Shown: one piece after another, positions 31,501 to 46,500 of the stretch | Layout: every line of letters begins with the position of its first letter | Numbering within the stretch: the stretch's first letter is position 1 | NCBI GenBank assembly: GCA_038030265.1 | Contig: CM075942.1 | Span: forward strand, 48,822,751-48,886,750 | DNA from: Corythucha ciliata | Lineage: Eukaryota > Arthropoda > Insecta > Hemiptera > Tingidae | Direction: 5' to 3' | Length of the DNA stretch: 64,000 nucleotides | Position numbers and translations under genes: made by a program | The notes under the pieces: generated by a model | The model's database searches: none | What the model was told of the DNA's origin: nothing | What the model saw: the letters and a program-made list of their open reading frames with translations, nothing else

Positions 31501-34500
31501 TCTTATGAGTTTTTATTTTTAGAGTATTGCTGGAGCGGGGGGGGGACTAATTTATAATTTTTACTACTCAGAATAAGTGGTAATGGTATTCCAAGCCGCT
31601 TTTAGCGCCAGCTTTACAACCCCCAAAGGTCTTTAAACTGTCACCGTCATGGTTTCTTGTTAAAGAATAAAGCTTCAGATTGGCTACAGTAAGCTCTTTT
31701 CAGTGTTGTTAGAGCTGAATAAGACAGGGAGATAGAATTCCCGGAGGCTGGCTCACTGAAGAAAGACGCATAACTCAATTTTTCTTAATAACAAGACAGA
31801 AAAACTATAGCTGGTCAGTGCGGGAGGGGAAGTAGAAAAGAAAGCGCAGATTTTGAACAATGAACTCGAATATTAATTAATTTTTACATCAAAATTGGAC
31901 GTAGGCCTCTACTATGTATCCCAGGAAATGAAAAAAAGAAATAAATAAAACCGCTACCTACGAGCCCTGAAGACTCGTCAAACAAACTGAAAAAATGACG
32001 GGTAATTTTCACATTTGAAACGGCGGAAGACTACAACAATTCGTAATTATTAAGCCGAAAAAAGCGTCGGGAAGGCCACACGCGTGGAACAAATAGGAAA
32101 AATCAACCTAAGGTGTGCAATTATGCAGATGCCGTTCGAGTCATTTTGGCTCCTTTATTTCTATTTGACTCCATTATTTGCTAGGAAAGGTGCCTCAATT
32201 TGATAATGTGGTTTATTCTTAGGATAAAGTGGGGTTTAAAGAACGTCAATTTACCGTACGAAATAAAAGGTTGTTGTCTGTTTTTCAAACGAAATTCATT
32301 AGACCGGCGAAACGTTTCAAATAAAAAGAGTTCGCCTGAGAAAAATATTCAGTTCCAGTTTTTACAAAGCTTCGTAGGTGTGGAAATGGACATGACCAAG
32401 AAAAAGTAAAGGAAACGCGTAGGTGGGATTTTAAAAAAAATAAAAAGAAGAAGGTAGGCGCGTTGTGTGTCAGGTGCACAATGGGCGGCAGTAGACCCAG
32501 ACCGCCCGGAGCCTTCAAGTAGAGAAAAAAAAAGAAAAAGAAAAAAAAAAAAAAAAAAAAAAAAAAAAGACTTCCAGGTTTTGCATACGAGGGAACCTGA
32601 CGTATTTTGTTCTGATTTGATTATTTGCATTTTGTATGAAATCTTATTGGGCCGTGGAGTCCAGTATTTTAATGGCTTTCAACAGCATTTCAAGACCTTT
32701 CCACGAATCTTCTATCTCAAAGAAAATTTGTTTTCCAGAATTCTCTGAAAGTAAAAATTGTCCTATTAACTGTCTGATTTATCGTGAGCCGTACATCATT
32801 TTAGACCTAAAATTACGATCAGTAGCCTTTTCCCCCGGGGCAGAGGTGATCCACCCCCCCCCTTCACCAACACTGTTTTCCCTACAAGCCTTCAATTTAT
32901 ATATACATATATATTTAAAAGGAAAGGGATACTATTGAACCGTTGATTAATTGGTCCAGTTCTTTTCAGACCGTGTTTTCGTTCCCTCTCACCCCCTTCC
33001 CTCACAACAGGGCCTCTTCTCTTTTAACTTAGTCCGCCCTGCCGTTTTTGCTTTGCGTCTCAATTTGTTCTTGCATTAGATTGGCTTTGGTGGGGCGGGG
33101 GAGGTATGAGCTTGCCTACCTCCTTCGCCTATTAACTAATTTTCAATGCGAAAGAAATATGTTGGTAATTAAAATGCAGATGAAGTAATTTTAATGGTGG
33201 GCGTGATTTATACGCTAAAGGTTGAGCATTCGATCAAAATTATTAAATTTGGAACGCGCGTTTGAAAAACGGCTGGGCTCTCAACCTTTAGAGTAGGGTA
33301 CGTGTAGGGGTGTGACGGCCTCAGACGTTGTTTCGTCTGCTTCTTTATTTCCGCAGTTTGGCCAAAACGCGTTTTGGGACTCGTAGGAAAGAAATACCCA
33401 CCACAACCTACCGGCCGAAGTAAATTAAGAGCTTTGTCTCAATTTTAGTCACTTCCCGGTTTTGGCCGTGGACTTTCCTCAAGATCAGCACATTGGCGGT
33501 TTTTCCGATTTTCTAGCGTGAAAGGGCCTCCATAAACCCGGAATTTGACATTTCGCGTCAATTTTGGTCTGGAAGTTCGAGAAACTGTGAATTCCCATTT
33601 CAGCAACAAAACAGGCACTTTTTCTCAATTTAAGACAAGAATTACCGGTTTTTCTCAATTTGAGCCTCGAAATTACACCCAGAATCTGTGAATTAGCGTT
33701 TTCCTAATTTTAGCCGCGAAAAACAGGTGTTTCTCAATTCTAACCGCGGACTTGCCCCAAGGACAGCACATTTTCGTTTTTCCTAAATTTCAGTTGCAAA
33801 AGGTCCTCGGAAAGGTAGCCTGCAAGTTCTCGTTTTTTTGTTTTTTTTTCTTTCTTTGGTTTAGCAGCGAATCGGAGCTTATTTTCAATGTTTTACCCGC
33901 AAATAAGCCCTTCCTCAAAATTTTAACCACCTATGAGCACATTTTTCCCATTTTTCGTGGATTGCCGCTTTTTCTATATATATATATTTTAAGCTGCCAA
34001 TTAGCGCTGTTTCTCAATTCCAGCTGCGGGATGCGGACCAAAAACAGCACAGCCGTAAAAAGGTCCTCCATAAACCGCGAATCTGTCTGGGTTATGGGAA
34101 TCGGTCTGAAAGTTGAATCGGGAGCCCGTATTAGTGCATTATTTTGCTTAATTTTAACCGTGAATATAATAGTCGCTTTTTCTCAATTTCAGGTGCGAAT
34201 TATAGATTTTTCTCAATTTTGGCCTCGCATTAGCGATTCGCCTCGTCAAATCCAAATTTCAGGAGATATTTATTAAAGACAAAATTTCGTGTGATGACGA
34301 ACTCTTTATAAATTTGGTTTCCCAGGTTAGGCCAATTCAACGCGGATTTTGGCTCATTAAAACCCCGATTTCATTGAATTAAGCTATTTCAAACCGAAAT
34401 TTCGCTCTTATACAAAAACCAAATTCGTAGGTTTTATTTTTAAAATCGGTTTCGCAGCTTTAACTAATTTCAAAATCCAACTGACTGCTAAACCCGCAGT

Positions 34501-37500
34501 TTCTCTAATTTCGTCTATTTATAAATCAAATTTTGCGGATTCGTCTCGTTGAAATCCCCAATTTCAGGCAATTTCGTTCTTTCAAAAACCTTCGAGAATT
34601 TTTTGTCTTTTGAAACCCAAATTTTGCATGTTTTTCTCTGTCCAAAACCAAATTTTGTGGATCTGGCTTTTTCACTACCCCATTTTGCGGACGTTTTGCT
34701 CTTTCGAAACGTAATTTCTGGGATTGGTGTCCTTCAAACCGAAATTTCGGTGATTTACGCCTTATATAAAACGTGATTGCGTGGCTTTATGGCTTTATAT
34801 GACTTTGATCATTTCGAAAAGGTAACTCGGCTCGTTTGAAAACTAAATGTTGTGATTCTGGCTTCATCAAACCACAATTTCGCAAGTGTTTGCAATTTAT
34901 ACCTCAATTACGCGTATTTTTACTCTTTCAACGACGAAAGATAGCCATTTTGCCTTTTTGAACCTCGATTTTGTTATTTAAAAACAGCATTTTGTGGATA
35001 CGGCTCGTTTAAACACACATTTTAGGGACTTTTTCTCTTTCGAAGTTTCAAGAACAACATTTCTTGGGTTTAGTCTATGCTATTTCAAAAGCCACGGTCG
35101 GGAGGCAACTTCGTAGCTTCATTTTATAAAAAATATGAAATTTAACATCATATTATATTCCCACCTCGTGTATTTAGAGACTGAGGAGCCACCTATAGAG
35201 ATATCCGTTCCGGATCCCGATAGGTGTAGGTCCGCCACTGTTATTGAACCAACACTCGAGATTTTTTGGGGTGCAATTGTATGTTTCCGCATTGTTTCTG
35301 GGATAAAATTAGTTTCTTGAGCACACTGCCAGTTTCTGGTGAAAATCACGTGATTCCCATGGCGGATGGCCAGTTTTGAGTGGCCTGTTTTCCATTTCCC
35401 GAACATGGTATAAGTTCTCGTGAGGACAAAATTTCAAGTTAATTGGATCGCGTAGTTGGATAGTGTAGTTGGATCGCGCTTACCTGAAAAGTGCGTACTC
35501 CACGTTGAAAAATTACCTGGCCCCCTACCCCCAACCCATGCTGCTGAAATCAATTGTTCAGTGGAGTGTGACCACAACAGTCACATCCTAGACATATGCA
35601 GAGCTTTCTCTAACCAACTAAAGAAAACGTCTTAACAATAGCTCAGAAAACAAGTTTGTGACAAGTATAGTGTGAGGAACAACATAATAATTATGAATTT
35701 TGATTATTTCGAATCCCAAAACTAGATCCCGACAAGATTATCGTTCTATCAGCATAATTAGTAGGCCACGTTTATTTTAATATTCTCGTTTTTGTTTACT
35801 TTTTTGTTCGATGGCCTTAAGTTTCTCAAGAAGTAGTGTCGAGAGATAATAATCGGGTTTTCATGTTAGGACGACTGGCAGCAGAGCAGTGACTCTATGC
35901 CTTTGGTTGTTTAACATCTCGAGTTTCCAGACATATTTCTTTGGGGGCTTATTTGTTTTAATCAGATTCAAGTTTAAATCGGACAGCGGGGGGGGGGGGT
36001 TACTCGGGCTTTGTATTTATTGCTTTATGCTTGTAATTTATTGCCGAACATTTTTCTTCTATGAAAGTTCGCTCGAAATGGTTTTTCATGTGTATTCGCT
36101 CTGCTGTTGAACCTTTGAAAAGAAAAAAAAAAGGTTTGAAGAACTGGGTCGTTCGTTCACTCAAGCCCATTCCCATTATAACTTGGTACATCGCGGGAAG
36201 CTGTAATTTTGTGACGATGTTATCGAATGTTCGCACCTTCTACTACAACTCATGTTTTTTTTAAAAATTCGATCTTCTCTTTTTCACCTCTGAGCGAAAT
36301 TCATATCAAAACAATTAACCCTTTCTCGTTTCTAATTTATATACGAAAACCGCCTTCAGCCAATCTTGTTCAGCGTGAAGAAGCAAAGTCTTTTTTTTTT
36401 TTTTTTTGTCGAGAATAGCTCGAAGCTTTTAGCCCTGGGGCTAAATTTTTCTCTCTCGACATTGATACGACATGAGAGCGTGCGCTATAAAAATCAAGGT
36501 CGTAAAACACGTTAAAACCAGACTGATGGGATATGTAAATGTTTTTTGAAAAAATCACTTAACTGCACTTTTATCGTTTGAGGCTCATTGTTTATTCTGC
36601 CCAGTGACGGGGCGAGCCTCTTCGCGAAAGATAGTGTGTCTTTTAAAAAAAGAATGTATACAACCGTCTGACATTTCGCATTGCTTGGGGTTTAACAAGC
36701 TCATTAGAGGTCTCGAGCTGTTTTTGTTCTGAAATTAGCGGTTGAAAAATTGAATAAATCACATCATTAATCAAAAATATGACGTTCCGTTTTTTGTTTC
36801 CTTCGGTATTGTGGCGTTGTGGTGGAATAAGGGGGTGGAAGAGAATGAACTCGAAAACCTGGTTTGTTCTTTCCACAAGTCGTCACCGTTTTTCTATACC
36901 TAGGTAGGTTCAATGAAGTGGCAATCAAGGGAAGTCTCGACACAAAAGAGGACCATAGCTAGGGGTGAAAGATAAGTCCTTAGTTTTGCCCTCCCCTTGA
37001 GCCTTTTGATCCCGGCGTAGCCCGCCGACAGGACCTTTTCTCGAGATGTCTGGAGAGACCGGAGGCACATCCCCCCCCCCCCACATCATTAACTACGAAT
37101 CTCTTTTGTTCCTTTAACGCGTGGTTTCAAACGTCATGTACCTACCATCACACATAGCTAGAAACATCATTTAAAATAGATGAGTTTGAAATATTTTCAG
37201 TATCAGATTTCTACCGCTATCAGCCCGGAACGAACGTTCGTTATTTAAAAATTGATAAACCCTGGCCCTTATTTTTGCTCTATGCGCCTAGGTTGTGCAG
37301 ATTACAGGTGCCAGGGGGCTCCATCACGTCTTTTTCACGACTACTCAACTTCTTACCCATTATTCATCACAGAAAGGCGATGATCCAAGAACCTTCCCCT
37401 CTCCCTGATTGTCGTAGACGTCGCATTTTTTTAGACTCGGTATAGTAGCCATAAGGCTAATGTGTGTCAAATAGTCCTTTATGGTATCCTTTCGTATTTC

Positions 37501-40500
37501 AATTTTACTCGGCCGAGGCCAGAAAACGTGTCATAGAAGCAACAAAGACCATCAGAACTCGTCAAGCAGCCGATCTGAACGAAAACCTGCCAAAGCTTTT
37601 CAAATGACCCCTATGAGACCTACGGTTTCGCCAAGTCAAAAGTGGTTCAACCTCCTCTGCCTAATGAACCGCCTTTTTAACCCAAAGGCGGTCAATTTAT
37701 CTTTAAAACGAGTATTTTTGGTATAAAAACTGGTTGTGTGGGCCCATAAACGGTAATTTATCGACTCAACACCAGGCAAAGGATATCGCTAGTTGCTACC
37801 CCTCAAAAACTGGCACTTCGACCTGGGGGCGGTATAACCTTATTTTCCTAATTTTGTGACAAAAACCGTCAATTCACCCATAAAATGTGTTTTGTGGCGC
37901 TAAATTGGAAATGTAGGTACAATTGGGACTACATAGACCCTAAAAATAAACCCACAGAGACAAAAAGTTTGTCATCGGACACTCTTTTAACTGTTGAATT
38001 GATCCTTGGGTTTCTTGGCTCAGAAACAGGTCAATTTCAGGCCAGTAACTATAGGCAGTCAACCAGCGAACCATCAGATTTTAACCCCGAATTTGTATCT
38101 TAAGTCAAAAAAGCTAGTAATTTGTCTCAGAATTCAGCCCGGTATTTTCTTTTCTTCGGGTTTGAATGGGCCGTTTTCCGGGCTTTTTTGTGTGTAATTT
38201 TACTAGTGAAAAGACTTTTGCTTCCGCTATTGAGCTCTATAATCTATTATTTGGTGTGTTTTTCAAGGCTATGGAGCCAAATATTCAAATGTTTAATTGC
38301 TAAAGCTAAATTGCATCGAATTTGGCAGAGAGAGATCATTTCCTTTAAGCGAAGTTTGATTTTCGAGATGACTCCACCAAATTTCCTCTCCCCTCCCGGG
38401 GAATCGGGAGATCGGATTTTCGAACGAAATTTCAGTTTGTTCGCTTCTATTATTTGGCCCTAGAAACGAATTATTTGTCTCCAGAAACTGACTATTTTCA
38501 GTCCAAATTTGACATTTTCTACATAGAAACACAATTGGATTGTGCACTGGCCACAATTTCCAGTTGTTTTATGTACAAAACTGTTAATTTTGCTGCGGAA
38601 ACTGGCCTTTTGTCCCCTAAAACCGCACTATTCAGCCCGAAAAACGACTCCATTTTCTTGTTTCCATCGATATCAGTAGAAGCGATGCTCTTCCTGATCT
38701 TTAGGTCTAGGAATGTTTACAGGAGAGGGGCGTGCTTCCAATAAAATAATCATTTTACACCGAATTATTTTTCTGACGATAATCGTGTCTGTGGCAGATG
38801 AATATAATACTAGTAAGCAGGTAGGACTATGAACAGGTCGTCCTCTAATAATTGATGAGCACAAATAGTGGTATTTCTGCTCTTTAAAAGTTTAACAAGC
38901 GTTTCCCTGTTTATGAAAAAAAAATTACGTACTCCACGAGATAGCAACTTATTACTAATAAAATTTCCCCTATAATTAACAAATTATCGAGCCCCTAGAC
39001 CAGTTTTATACAAGAAAAATCTCAGTTCGAAAACTCAGAAGACGATCGTCTTCGAATATTATTTTAAAAACACGAGAGACTCATTTTAAAACTGATGGCT
39101 GCACGTTTTTAACGTTTCGCCCAGAAGGAATCGTTAAATGAGACGGCCAATTTACCGAGAAACAAGGATTTTGAAGAAAGTTAACGTGTTAATTTGAAAG
39201 GAGGCCGTGTAAAAATTTGTACGACTTGTAATGAAGTCTTGAAAGCGCGGCTAAGACCGAATCTTATGAGCCGTGTTGCAGCAGACGGTGGTAACTAAAT
39301 TTAGACCAAGGAGTTAACTCCCCCTTGGTGTAAAAGGATGCGGCGTTGTCAAAAGCACTCGTTCCCTTTTATAATAAAAAAAAAAGTTTAAGTACTGAAC
39401 TAGCTCTCGATGTCTCGATTATTTCGATACGTTAATCGTCTAACTTTTAGACGTTTCACTTGAAATGAGGGCTAACTGGCTCACGCGAGAAAGTTCAAGA
39501 ACCTCCCTCCTCCCCATCAGTGTTGGCGAAGAGAGAAAAATCGGATTATTTGGCACAACTTTGCAATTTGTCTGGTCCTCTCCAATTTCCACTGATATTT
39601 ACTGCGTGAGAGCTATTTCTCATCGTGTACAGGCAATTCACAGAAGGAACGGTTCCTCCCCCCGTACCCACTGTAACCCCCCCCCCCCCCACTCGACTGT
39701 AAAACTGACATTTCAGCACCCTGAAACTGTATACTACGTATACAGACGTTTTGACGTGGTCGTCAAAACTTGAAATTATCCTCTCAAACTCTTTTAATGG
39801 CAGCTGCCCTCCCCCTGTACTTGAAGGCAAAAGTGATCTTCTTCTTTTTTGTGGCTAAAGTGAGTTCTCGGGACCGCTGGGTTACCTGAGTTCTATGTGC
39901 AATACAAATGAGTAATATGCCGCATCTGCAATCTTCTCAGTGAGGCTGCCCACCCCGGGAATCAACACCTGCCACCCTATTCTGTAACTCAACGCGTGCG
40001 TTAGCGAAATAAACAAGGTGAATAATTGAAAGTAATCAGCTGAGAAATTTTGCTAACGCGCGCGTTACGAGTAACAGAATAGGGGGCTGGTGGCGACTCC
40101 CTTGTCGCAGACAATGATTTTCGGGTTAATGTGATTGGGACTGCTACTGGCTCCAGGATTTTCAATTCAAGCTGTTAAACTGACCATCGAAACCCAGTGG
40201 TGGACCTACACCTATCTGAAGGGCCTGGGGTGGAGATCTGTGAGATCTCTAAACTCTCAAACCCATTTAAAATGACCCTTTATGGACAGTGTGCGGCTCA
40301 TAGTAGACCAAAGAAATTCGCAATTCCCCGTTTGTTTGCAATTATGCAAGGAACACACACATGTGGATACAATATTCAATTATTTGAGGAGTAAGACATT
40401 TGTGGGAGGGGGTAATTGGCGAAAAAAAAAGTTTTTGGACTGAGAAATCAGTTTCATTGAAGAACGGACAATTTTAGGGGCTAATTCTTCTTGCTGCTCT

Positions 40501-43500
40501 TCTCGCCAATTCTTCTCCAATACTTCTTGCACGAAAAATCTGTTTCAGAAGTGGTCGTGGTTGGGGGTGGGGCATTCAATTTGTTTCGCTTACCAGCGCT
40601 ACCCGTTTATTTTTTAGGAATCAAGGCGAAGGAGGTATAGAGTCTTCGATGGGGCCGATTGTTCGTGCCACCCCGGTCCATGGAACTCTGGTTATTCATA
40701 ATTTTTCCGCCGTTTTTGGCCGTTTTGACGCGTTTTCACAAGCCCCTTTGACCTACCCTCGAACGAGCTGTTTTTCCCAAGTTTAACCGTCAATTAGCGT
40801 TTTAAAATTAAACCGTGAATTAGCCACGTTTTCCCTACTTTCAGCCACCAATTAGCGCTCATTCTCAATTTTAGCCACGAATTAGCACCTTTACTCTATT
40901 TGAGTCGCGAATTAATGATTTATCTCACTACTCTATCTAGAATGGACCATTTTCCAACGTGAAAAACCCGCTGTTTTGACTATGAAACCTTGTAGTACGT
41001 GGTATATTAATGTTTTAAAGTTAAATATTTGCCTTGAATAAGCAACACCAATCTTGAAATCAAAGATTAAAAACTGGCAGGATTTTGAACTTCCCCCTTG
41101 AAAGTGACATCACAACATTCAACATTCAACATTCAACATTGTAAACATTACACTACAGTATCAAGCTACAGTATAGTAATATGTAGTACAGTTCGTTTAG
41201 ACCAGTCAATATAGACACAAAAATCTGGGTAAATCGCAAACATGCATGTAATTGATTTTTTTGTTGCATGTTGCTAGGACCTATGAGAGCAGTTATTACT
41301 CAAGTTTGCAACCCTCAAAACCTTGTGCTTAACTCATGGCACTCGAAAAACTAAGAAATTTCATCATTTTTTCTGGTTTTTTAAGCAAAGATACCAGAAG
41401 AAAGAGTTTTTCGAGCATGACCACAGTATACATTGTTAAAGCCAACTAAATTTGCTACAATTTAAGCCATGCCCGAGCATCCTGGATCTGTTAGTTCAGG
41501 GAATACAGTCAATCAACAAAATACCTAATCTCGCCAAAAAGCGAAATTTTATTGGTAGGGTAATTTTTTAAGACCCGTAGCACTCAAATACACGGTGATT
41601 GGTACTTGGGTAAACAAAATGAGAGGGGTGATTGTACACCAAAAATGCAACAAAAAATTTCCTATGACCTAAGGTCAGATTTCCATTCTTAGTTCAGATA
41701 ATCAATTTGTTGTTTTTTAGCACAACACGGGTTTTTGCAACAAAAACATATATGTAACATGGGAAGTAAGCGTCCTAGGTAAAATCCAACGACACCACTG
41801 AAAAGAGCACTCTTTTTTTTGTGTGAGTAAAGACATTTTGTCTAATGATAGCGAAAGATTCTTTGAGTAAACTGGGAAAATATCAGGATGTTTTTAAAAA
41901 TGTCAGTTTTTGACAACTGTTCAAAGCTAGACTACATTAGCCATGGTGCTCCCAGCACCTGGCAAGTTCCTCTAAAACTGTATGAAGTAACTCAGTTTAA
42001 TACTTCATGCTTATTTTACTCCTGTCCTTTGCAATTTCTTGATAAAAATCCATTGTTATACCAAAAAATGAGGCAATTAGGCCCATTTTGAGTGCCTACA
42101 AGAAGATCAAGAGCCATTCCCAAATCTTTTTTTTTACAGTTTAATTCACTTTTCCTATGCTAATCTATGAGGACAGACAAATAAAAGTGGAGTAAGCTGC
42201 ATAAAAAATTAATAAATTAATTAGACTGATATTATCCGGACGACGATGGTAGGACATAGCCCAACACGATTCGAGTTTCGAGAAAAATGGCTCCCCGGCG
42301 GGATTTGAACCCGCAACCTCTGGATTACCAGTCCAGCACGCTGCCATTTGCGCCACGGAGACGCCTATGGGAGTCGTACTCCGAGGGATAAGCTAAGCCA
42401 AAATCCCACCCAGGTCCATTATTTCTCGAAACTCTAGGCGCTTCTCCTGATCGGTAAACCACGCCGAATTTTATCTTATCTAGATGTTGTTAGATGGATA
42501 TAATGAATAAATCTGTCGCCGGTATTTTAATTAATAAATTAATTACACTGATATTATCCGGACGACGATGGAAGGGCATAGCCCAACACGATTCCATCTA
42601 ACATCCATCCATCTAACAACATCTAGATAAGATAAAATTCGGCGTGGTTTACCGATCAGGAGGAGCGCCTAGAGTTTCGAGAAACAATAAACCTGGGTGG
42701 GGTTTGGCTTAGCTTTTCCTTCGGAGTACGACTCCCATAGGCGTCTCCGTAGCGCAGATGGCAGCGTGCTGGACTGGTAATCCAGAGGTTGCGGGTTCAA
42801 TTCCCACCGGGGAGCCATTTTTTCTCGAAACTCGAATCGTGTGGGGCTATGCCCCTTCCATCGTCGTCCGGATAATATCAGTCTAATTAATTTATAAATT
42901 AAGATACCGGCGACAGATTTATTTATTATATGCGTAAAAAATCTTGGAATAGCTTTCCTATCTTCTTTTAGGCACTCAAAATGGGCCTAATTGCCTCATT
43001 TTTTGGTATAATAATGGATTTTTCTCAAAACATTGCGAAGGACAGGAGTAAAATAAGCATGAAGTATTAAACCAAGTTACTTCATACAGTTTTAGAGGAA
43101 TTTGCCGGGCGCTGGGAGCACATTGTGGTCATGCACGAAACGCGCTTTCTTCTGGTAGTTTTGTTAAAAAAAGAGAAAAAAGTGATGGAATTTCGTGGTT
43201 TTTCGAGTGCCACGAGTTGAGCACAGGGTTTGAAGGTTACAAACTTGAGTATAAACTGCTCTCATTGGCCCTAACAATGTGCAAAAAAAACAACAATTAC
43301 ATGCATATTTGCGATGTTTGATGTTTATATCGACTGGCCTAGTTGTTATGAAGCGTTTTTTAAAAATATTGAACGTTATTTTGTAGCCAGTTTGATATGC
43401 TATTCTCTTTTTACAATGTTGTGACGTCACGCATCACTATTTTTCATCTTTTCATTTTTCTGCATGGGAGTGGGGCAAAACAACTTTTAAAGTGTTTTTC

Positions 43501-46500
43501 CGTAAACATTTCATCCTAATAACTAATTTCCCACGCATTTTAATTTTTTTTATTTTTCCTGAAAATGGTCCATTTATTTATTATTTTAGGCCCAAAAGTG
43601 ATTTACACCACTTGACCATTTGTGCATTTGTGCTTGTTGTAGTGTATATATAGCCATGAATTATCATTTATTCTCAATTTCAGCCACAAACGGGCGCTTT
43701 TTCTCAACTTCGGCCGTAGACTAGCCCGAAAAACATTGCATTATAATTTTTTCTCAAATTTAGCCGCCAAAAGACCGTGAATTAGCGCTTTATCTCGGTC
43801 TGGAAGTTGTATCATGAAACCGCGAATTGGTGAATTCTCTCTATTTTAGCCACAATGAGCGTTTTTTCTCAATTTCAGCAGTGAACGAGAAATGTTCCAT
43901 AATACTAGCCTAGAATTAGCGGTTTTTAAAATAAAAATAACCGTCAATTGGTAATTTGTATGAACTACCGCGCTTTCTCAATGTTAGCCGCCTGAAGGAC
44001 CTATGGAAACTGAGAAGTAGCATTGGTGTTTTGAGCCTATTAGCGTTTTTGTCCCCCTCTAAATTAATTATCATGAATTAGCAATTTGCCTCACTTTTAT
44101 ACACGAATCAGCACTTTTTCTCAATTTTGGGGGTCGACTTTCCCAAGTCCAAGACGCGGACAGTAACGCGATTTCTCTCCTGACAGGACGAATTCGAGGT
44201 TTTCGTTCACGTCTAGCGACAAATGGAACAGTTTTTCTCAATTTTAGTTCTTAAATGGCCTCCCCAAAACCGCCAAATTAGCGATTTATCTCCATTTAGT
44301 CACGGATGAGAGTTTTTTTTTTTTTTTTTTTTTGTATTTTAGCTGCGAACGAATTCTCTTTCTCAATTTTAGCCAAACCTACATAATTTAACTTTTCCAG
44401 AGCCATTTCCTATAAAATGTGTCCCCTTTCGGGTGAAAATTATTTTCGTACCATTCGTGAGAGCAGCCGATTTACTAAAGAAACTGGTGACTCACATTTC
44501 CATACATTTTTCCGACGCAATTTTCACCTCTTCGCCATTGGGAAGAAAAAATTTGAAATCAGTGGAAAAACTTCCTTATTTTGTAAGATTTCCAATGATG
44601 TACAAAGGTTCATAGTTTCTGTATTTTTCCGTTGAGATATGAGCAATAAACTTGAAAAATCCATCCAGAAAACGTGAAATTCATGCATTTCTTCGACAAT
44701 GTTTTATTACACAAGGAGACATTTTTTTCTTCTTTTATTTTATTTGTGACTCGATTATTCATCTTTCATCTTCTTAGTCAATAATTTAAGTTCCTCTCCC
44801 ATCCGAAAGAGACCCCCACCCCCACTCATATGAGTGCCTACGTAATTATTCTATGGGGAAGGGGGGATGAGTTCACGAATCGAGCTGAAATTATTAATTA
44901 AGAAGATGAAAGATCAATAATTAAGTCAAAAAAATAAATAAAATAAGAAAACAATAGTTCCTTCGGTTATAATGGCACTGAAAAAATGCTTGAATTCCAC
45001 GTTTTCTGAAGGATTTTTCAAGTTTTTTAAATATATTTCAACGGAAAAATACTGTAAGTGTAAACTTTTACACATCGTTGGAAAGCTTACAAAATAAGGA
45101 AGTTTTTCCACTGATTTCAAATTTTTTCTTCCCTATGGCGAAGAGGTGAAAATCGCGTCGGAAAAATGTATGGAAATGTGAGTCACCAGTTTCTTTAGTA
45201 AATCGGCTGCTCTCATGAATGGTACGAAAATAATTTTCACCCGAAATGGGACACATTTTAAAGTAAATTTTGTGCTCTTTCCAATGAGCTGATTAGTTTT
45301 AGGCTAGTACCATTTTATGAGGGTATGGAAGTCATCTAAGTGGGAAAAAGGGAATTCATGAAAAAATCATAAAATGTGTGATATCTCGTAAAAAAAGAGG
45401 AATTTCCAAAAACTCCAAATGGTCATATCGATGGCAAATGGTATGCTCCATAACTGGTTTTCTTCTGTCCAGCTAATTCATGAACACCCTGTATTTAGCC
45501 ATGAATTATCATTTATTCTCAATTTCAGCCACAAACGGGCGCTTTTTCTCAACTTCGGCCGTAGACTAGCCCGAAAAACATTGCGTTATAATTTTTTCTC
45601 AAATTTAGCCGCCAAAAGACCGTGAATTAGCGCTTTATCTCGGTCTGGAAGTTGTATCAAGAAACCGCGAATTGGTGAATTGTCTCAATTTTAGCCACAA
45701 TGAGCGTTTTTTCTCAATTTCAGCAGTGAACGAGAAATTTTTTATAATATTAGCCTCGAATTAGCGGGTTTTAAAATAAAAATAACCGTCAATTGGTAAT
45801 TTTTATGAACTACCGCGCTTTCTCAATGTTAGCCGCCTGAAGGACCTATGGAAACTGAGAAGTAGCATTGGTGTTTTGAGCCCATTAGCGTTTTTTTTCC
45901 TCTAAATTATTTATCATGAATTAGCAATTTGCCTCACTTTTATACACGAATCAGCACTTTTTCTCAATTTTGGGGGTCGACTTTCCCAAGTCCAATAAGA
46001 CGCGGACAGTAACGCGATTTCTCTCCAGACAGGATGAATTCGAGGTTTTCGTTCACGTCTAGCGACAAATGGAACAGTTTTTCTCAATTTTAGTTCTGAA
46101 ATGGCCTCCCCAAAACCGCCAAATTAGCGATTTATCTCCATTTAGTCACGGATGAGTTTTTTTTTTTTTTTCTGTATTTTAGCTGCGAACGAATTATCTT
46201 TCTCAATTTTAGCCAAACCTACATAATTTAACTTTTCCAGGAGCCTGCACACGCGTGATTTTTTTTATTTTTTATTTTAATTTTTACTGTTATTTTAATT
46301 AATTTTTTGTGGGCGCCGGGCTCAAGCCCTCTCTGAGCGCTCTCTTGATTTTATAACACGAAGCTTTTGTCCCCCCTCCCTCCACCAAAAAAAAAAATTA
46401 AATTTCCACCGTTCCTGTTGCTTGCATCTTTATCCTGTTGGGCATTGGTTTTTATTGCCTCCAGAAGATGGCGCCCGCCTTCAGTGAATCTCTTTCAGCC

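Larger units (their letters stand above)
40940..43580. mobile_element. 2.6-kb inverted-repeat element carrying two opposed tRNA-like genes
   Basis: The outermost match is AATGGACCATTTTC at both ends. The left arm (to ~42470) and right arm (from ~42550) are imperfect inverted copies over about 0.9 kb, including AATTAGGCCCATTTTGAGTGCCTA, GGTGCTCCCAGC and CTAGATAAGATAAAATTCGGC near the centre. The left arm has ~500 bp with no counterpart (about 41440-41935). The loop is under 100 bp. No protein gene was seen. Confidence 0.8.

Noticed and set aside
33752..34276. 174-residue open frame, among the longest in the window
   Set aside because: It reads through a family A array; the protein is a translation of the repeat.
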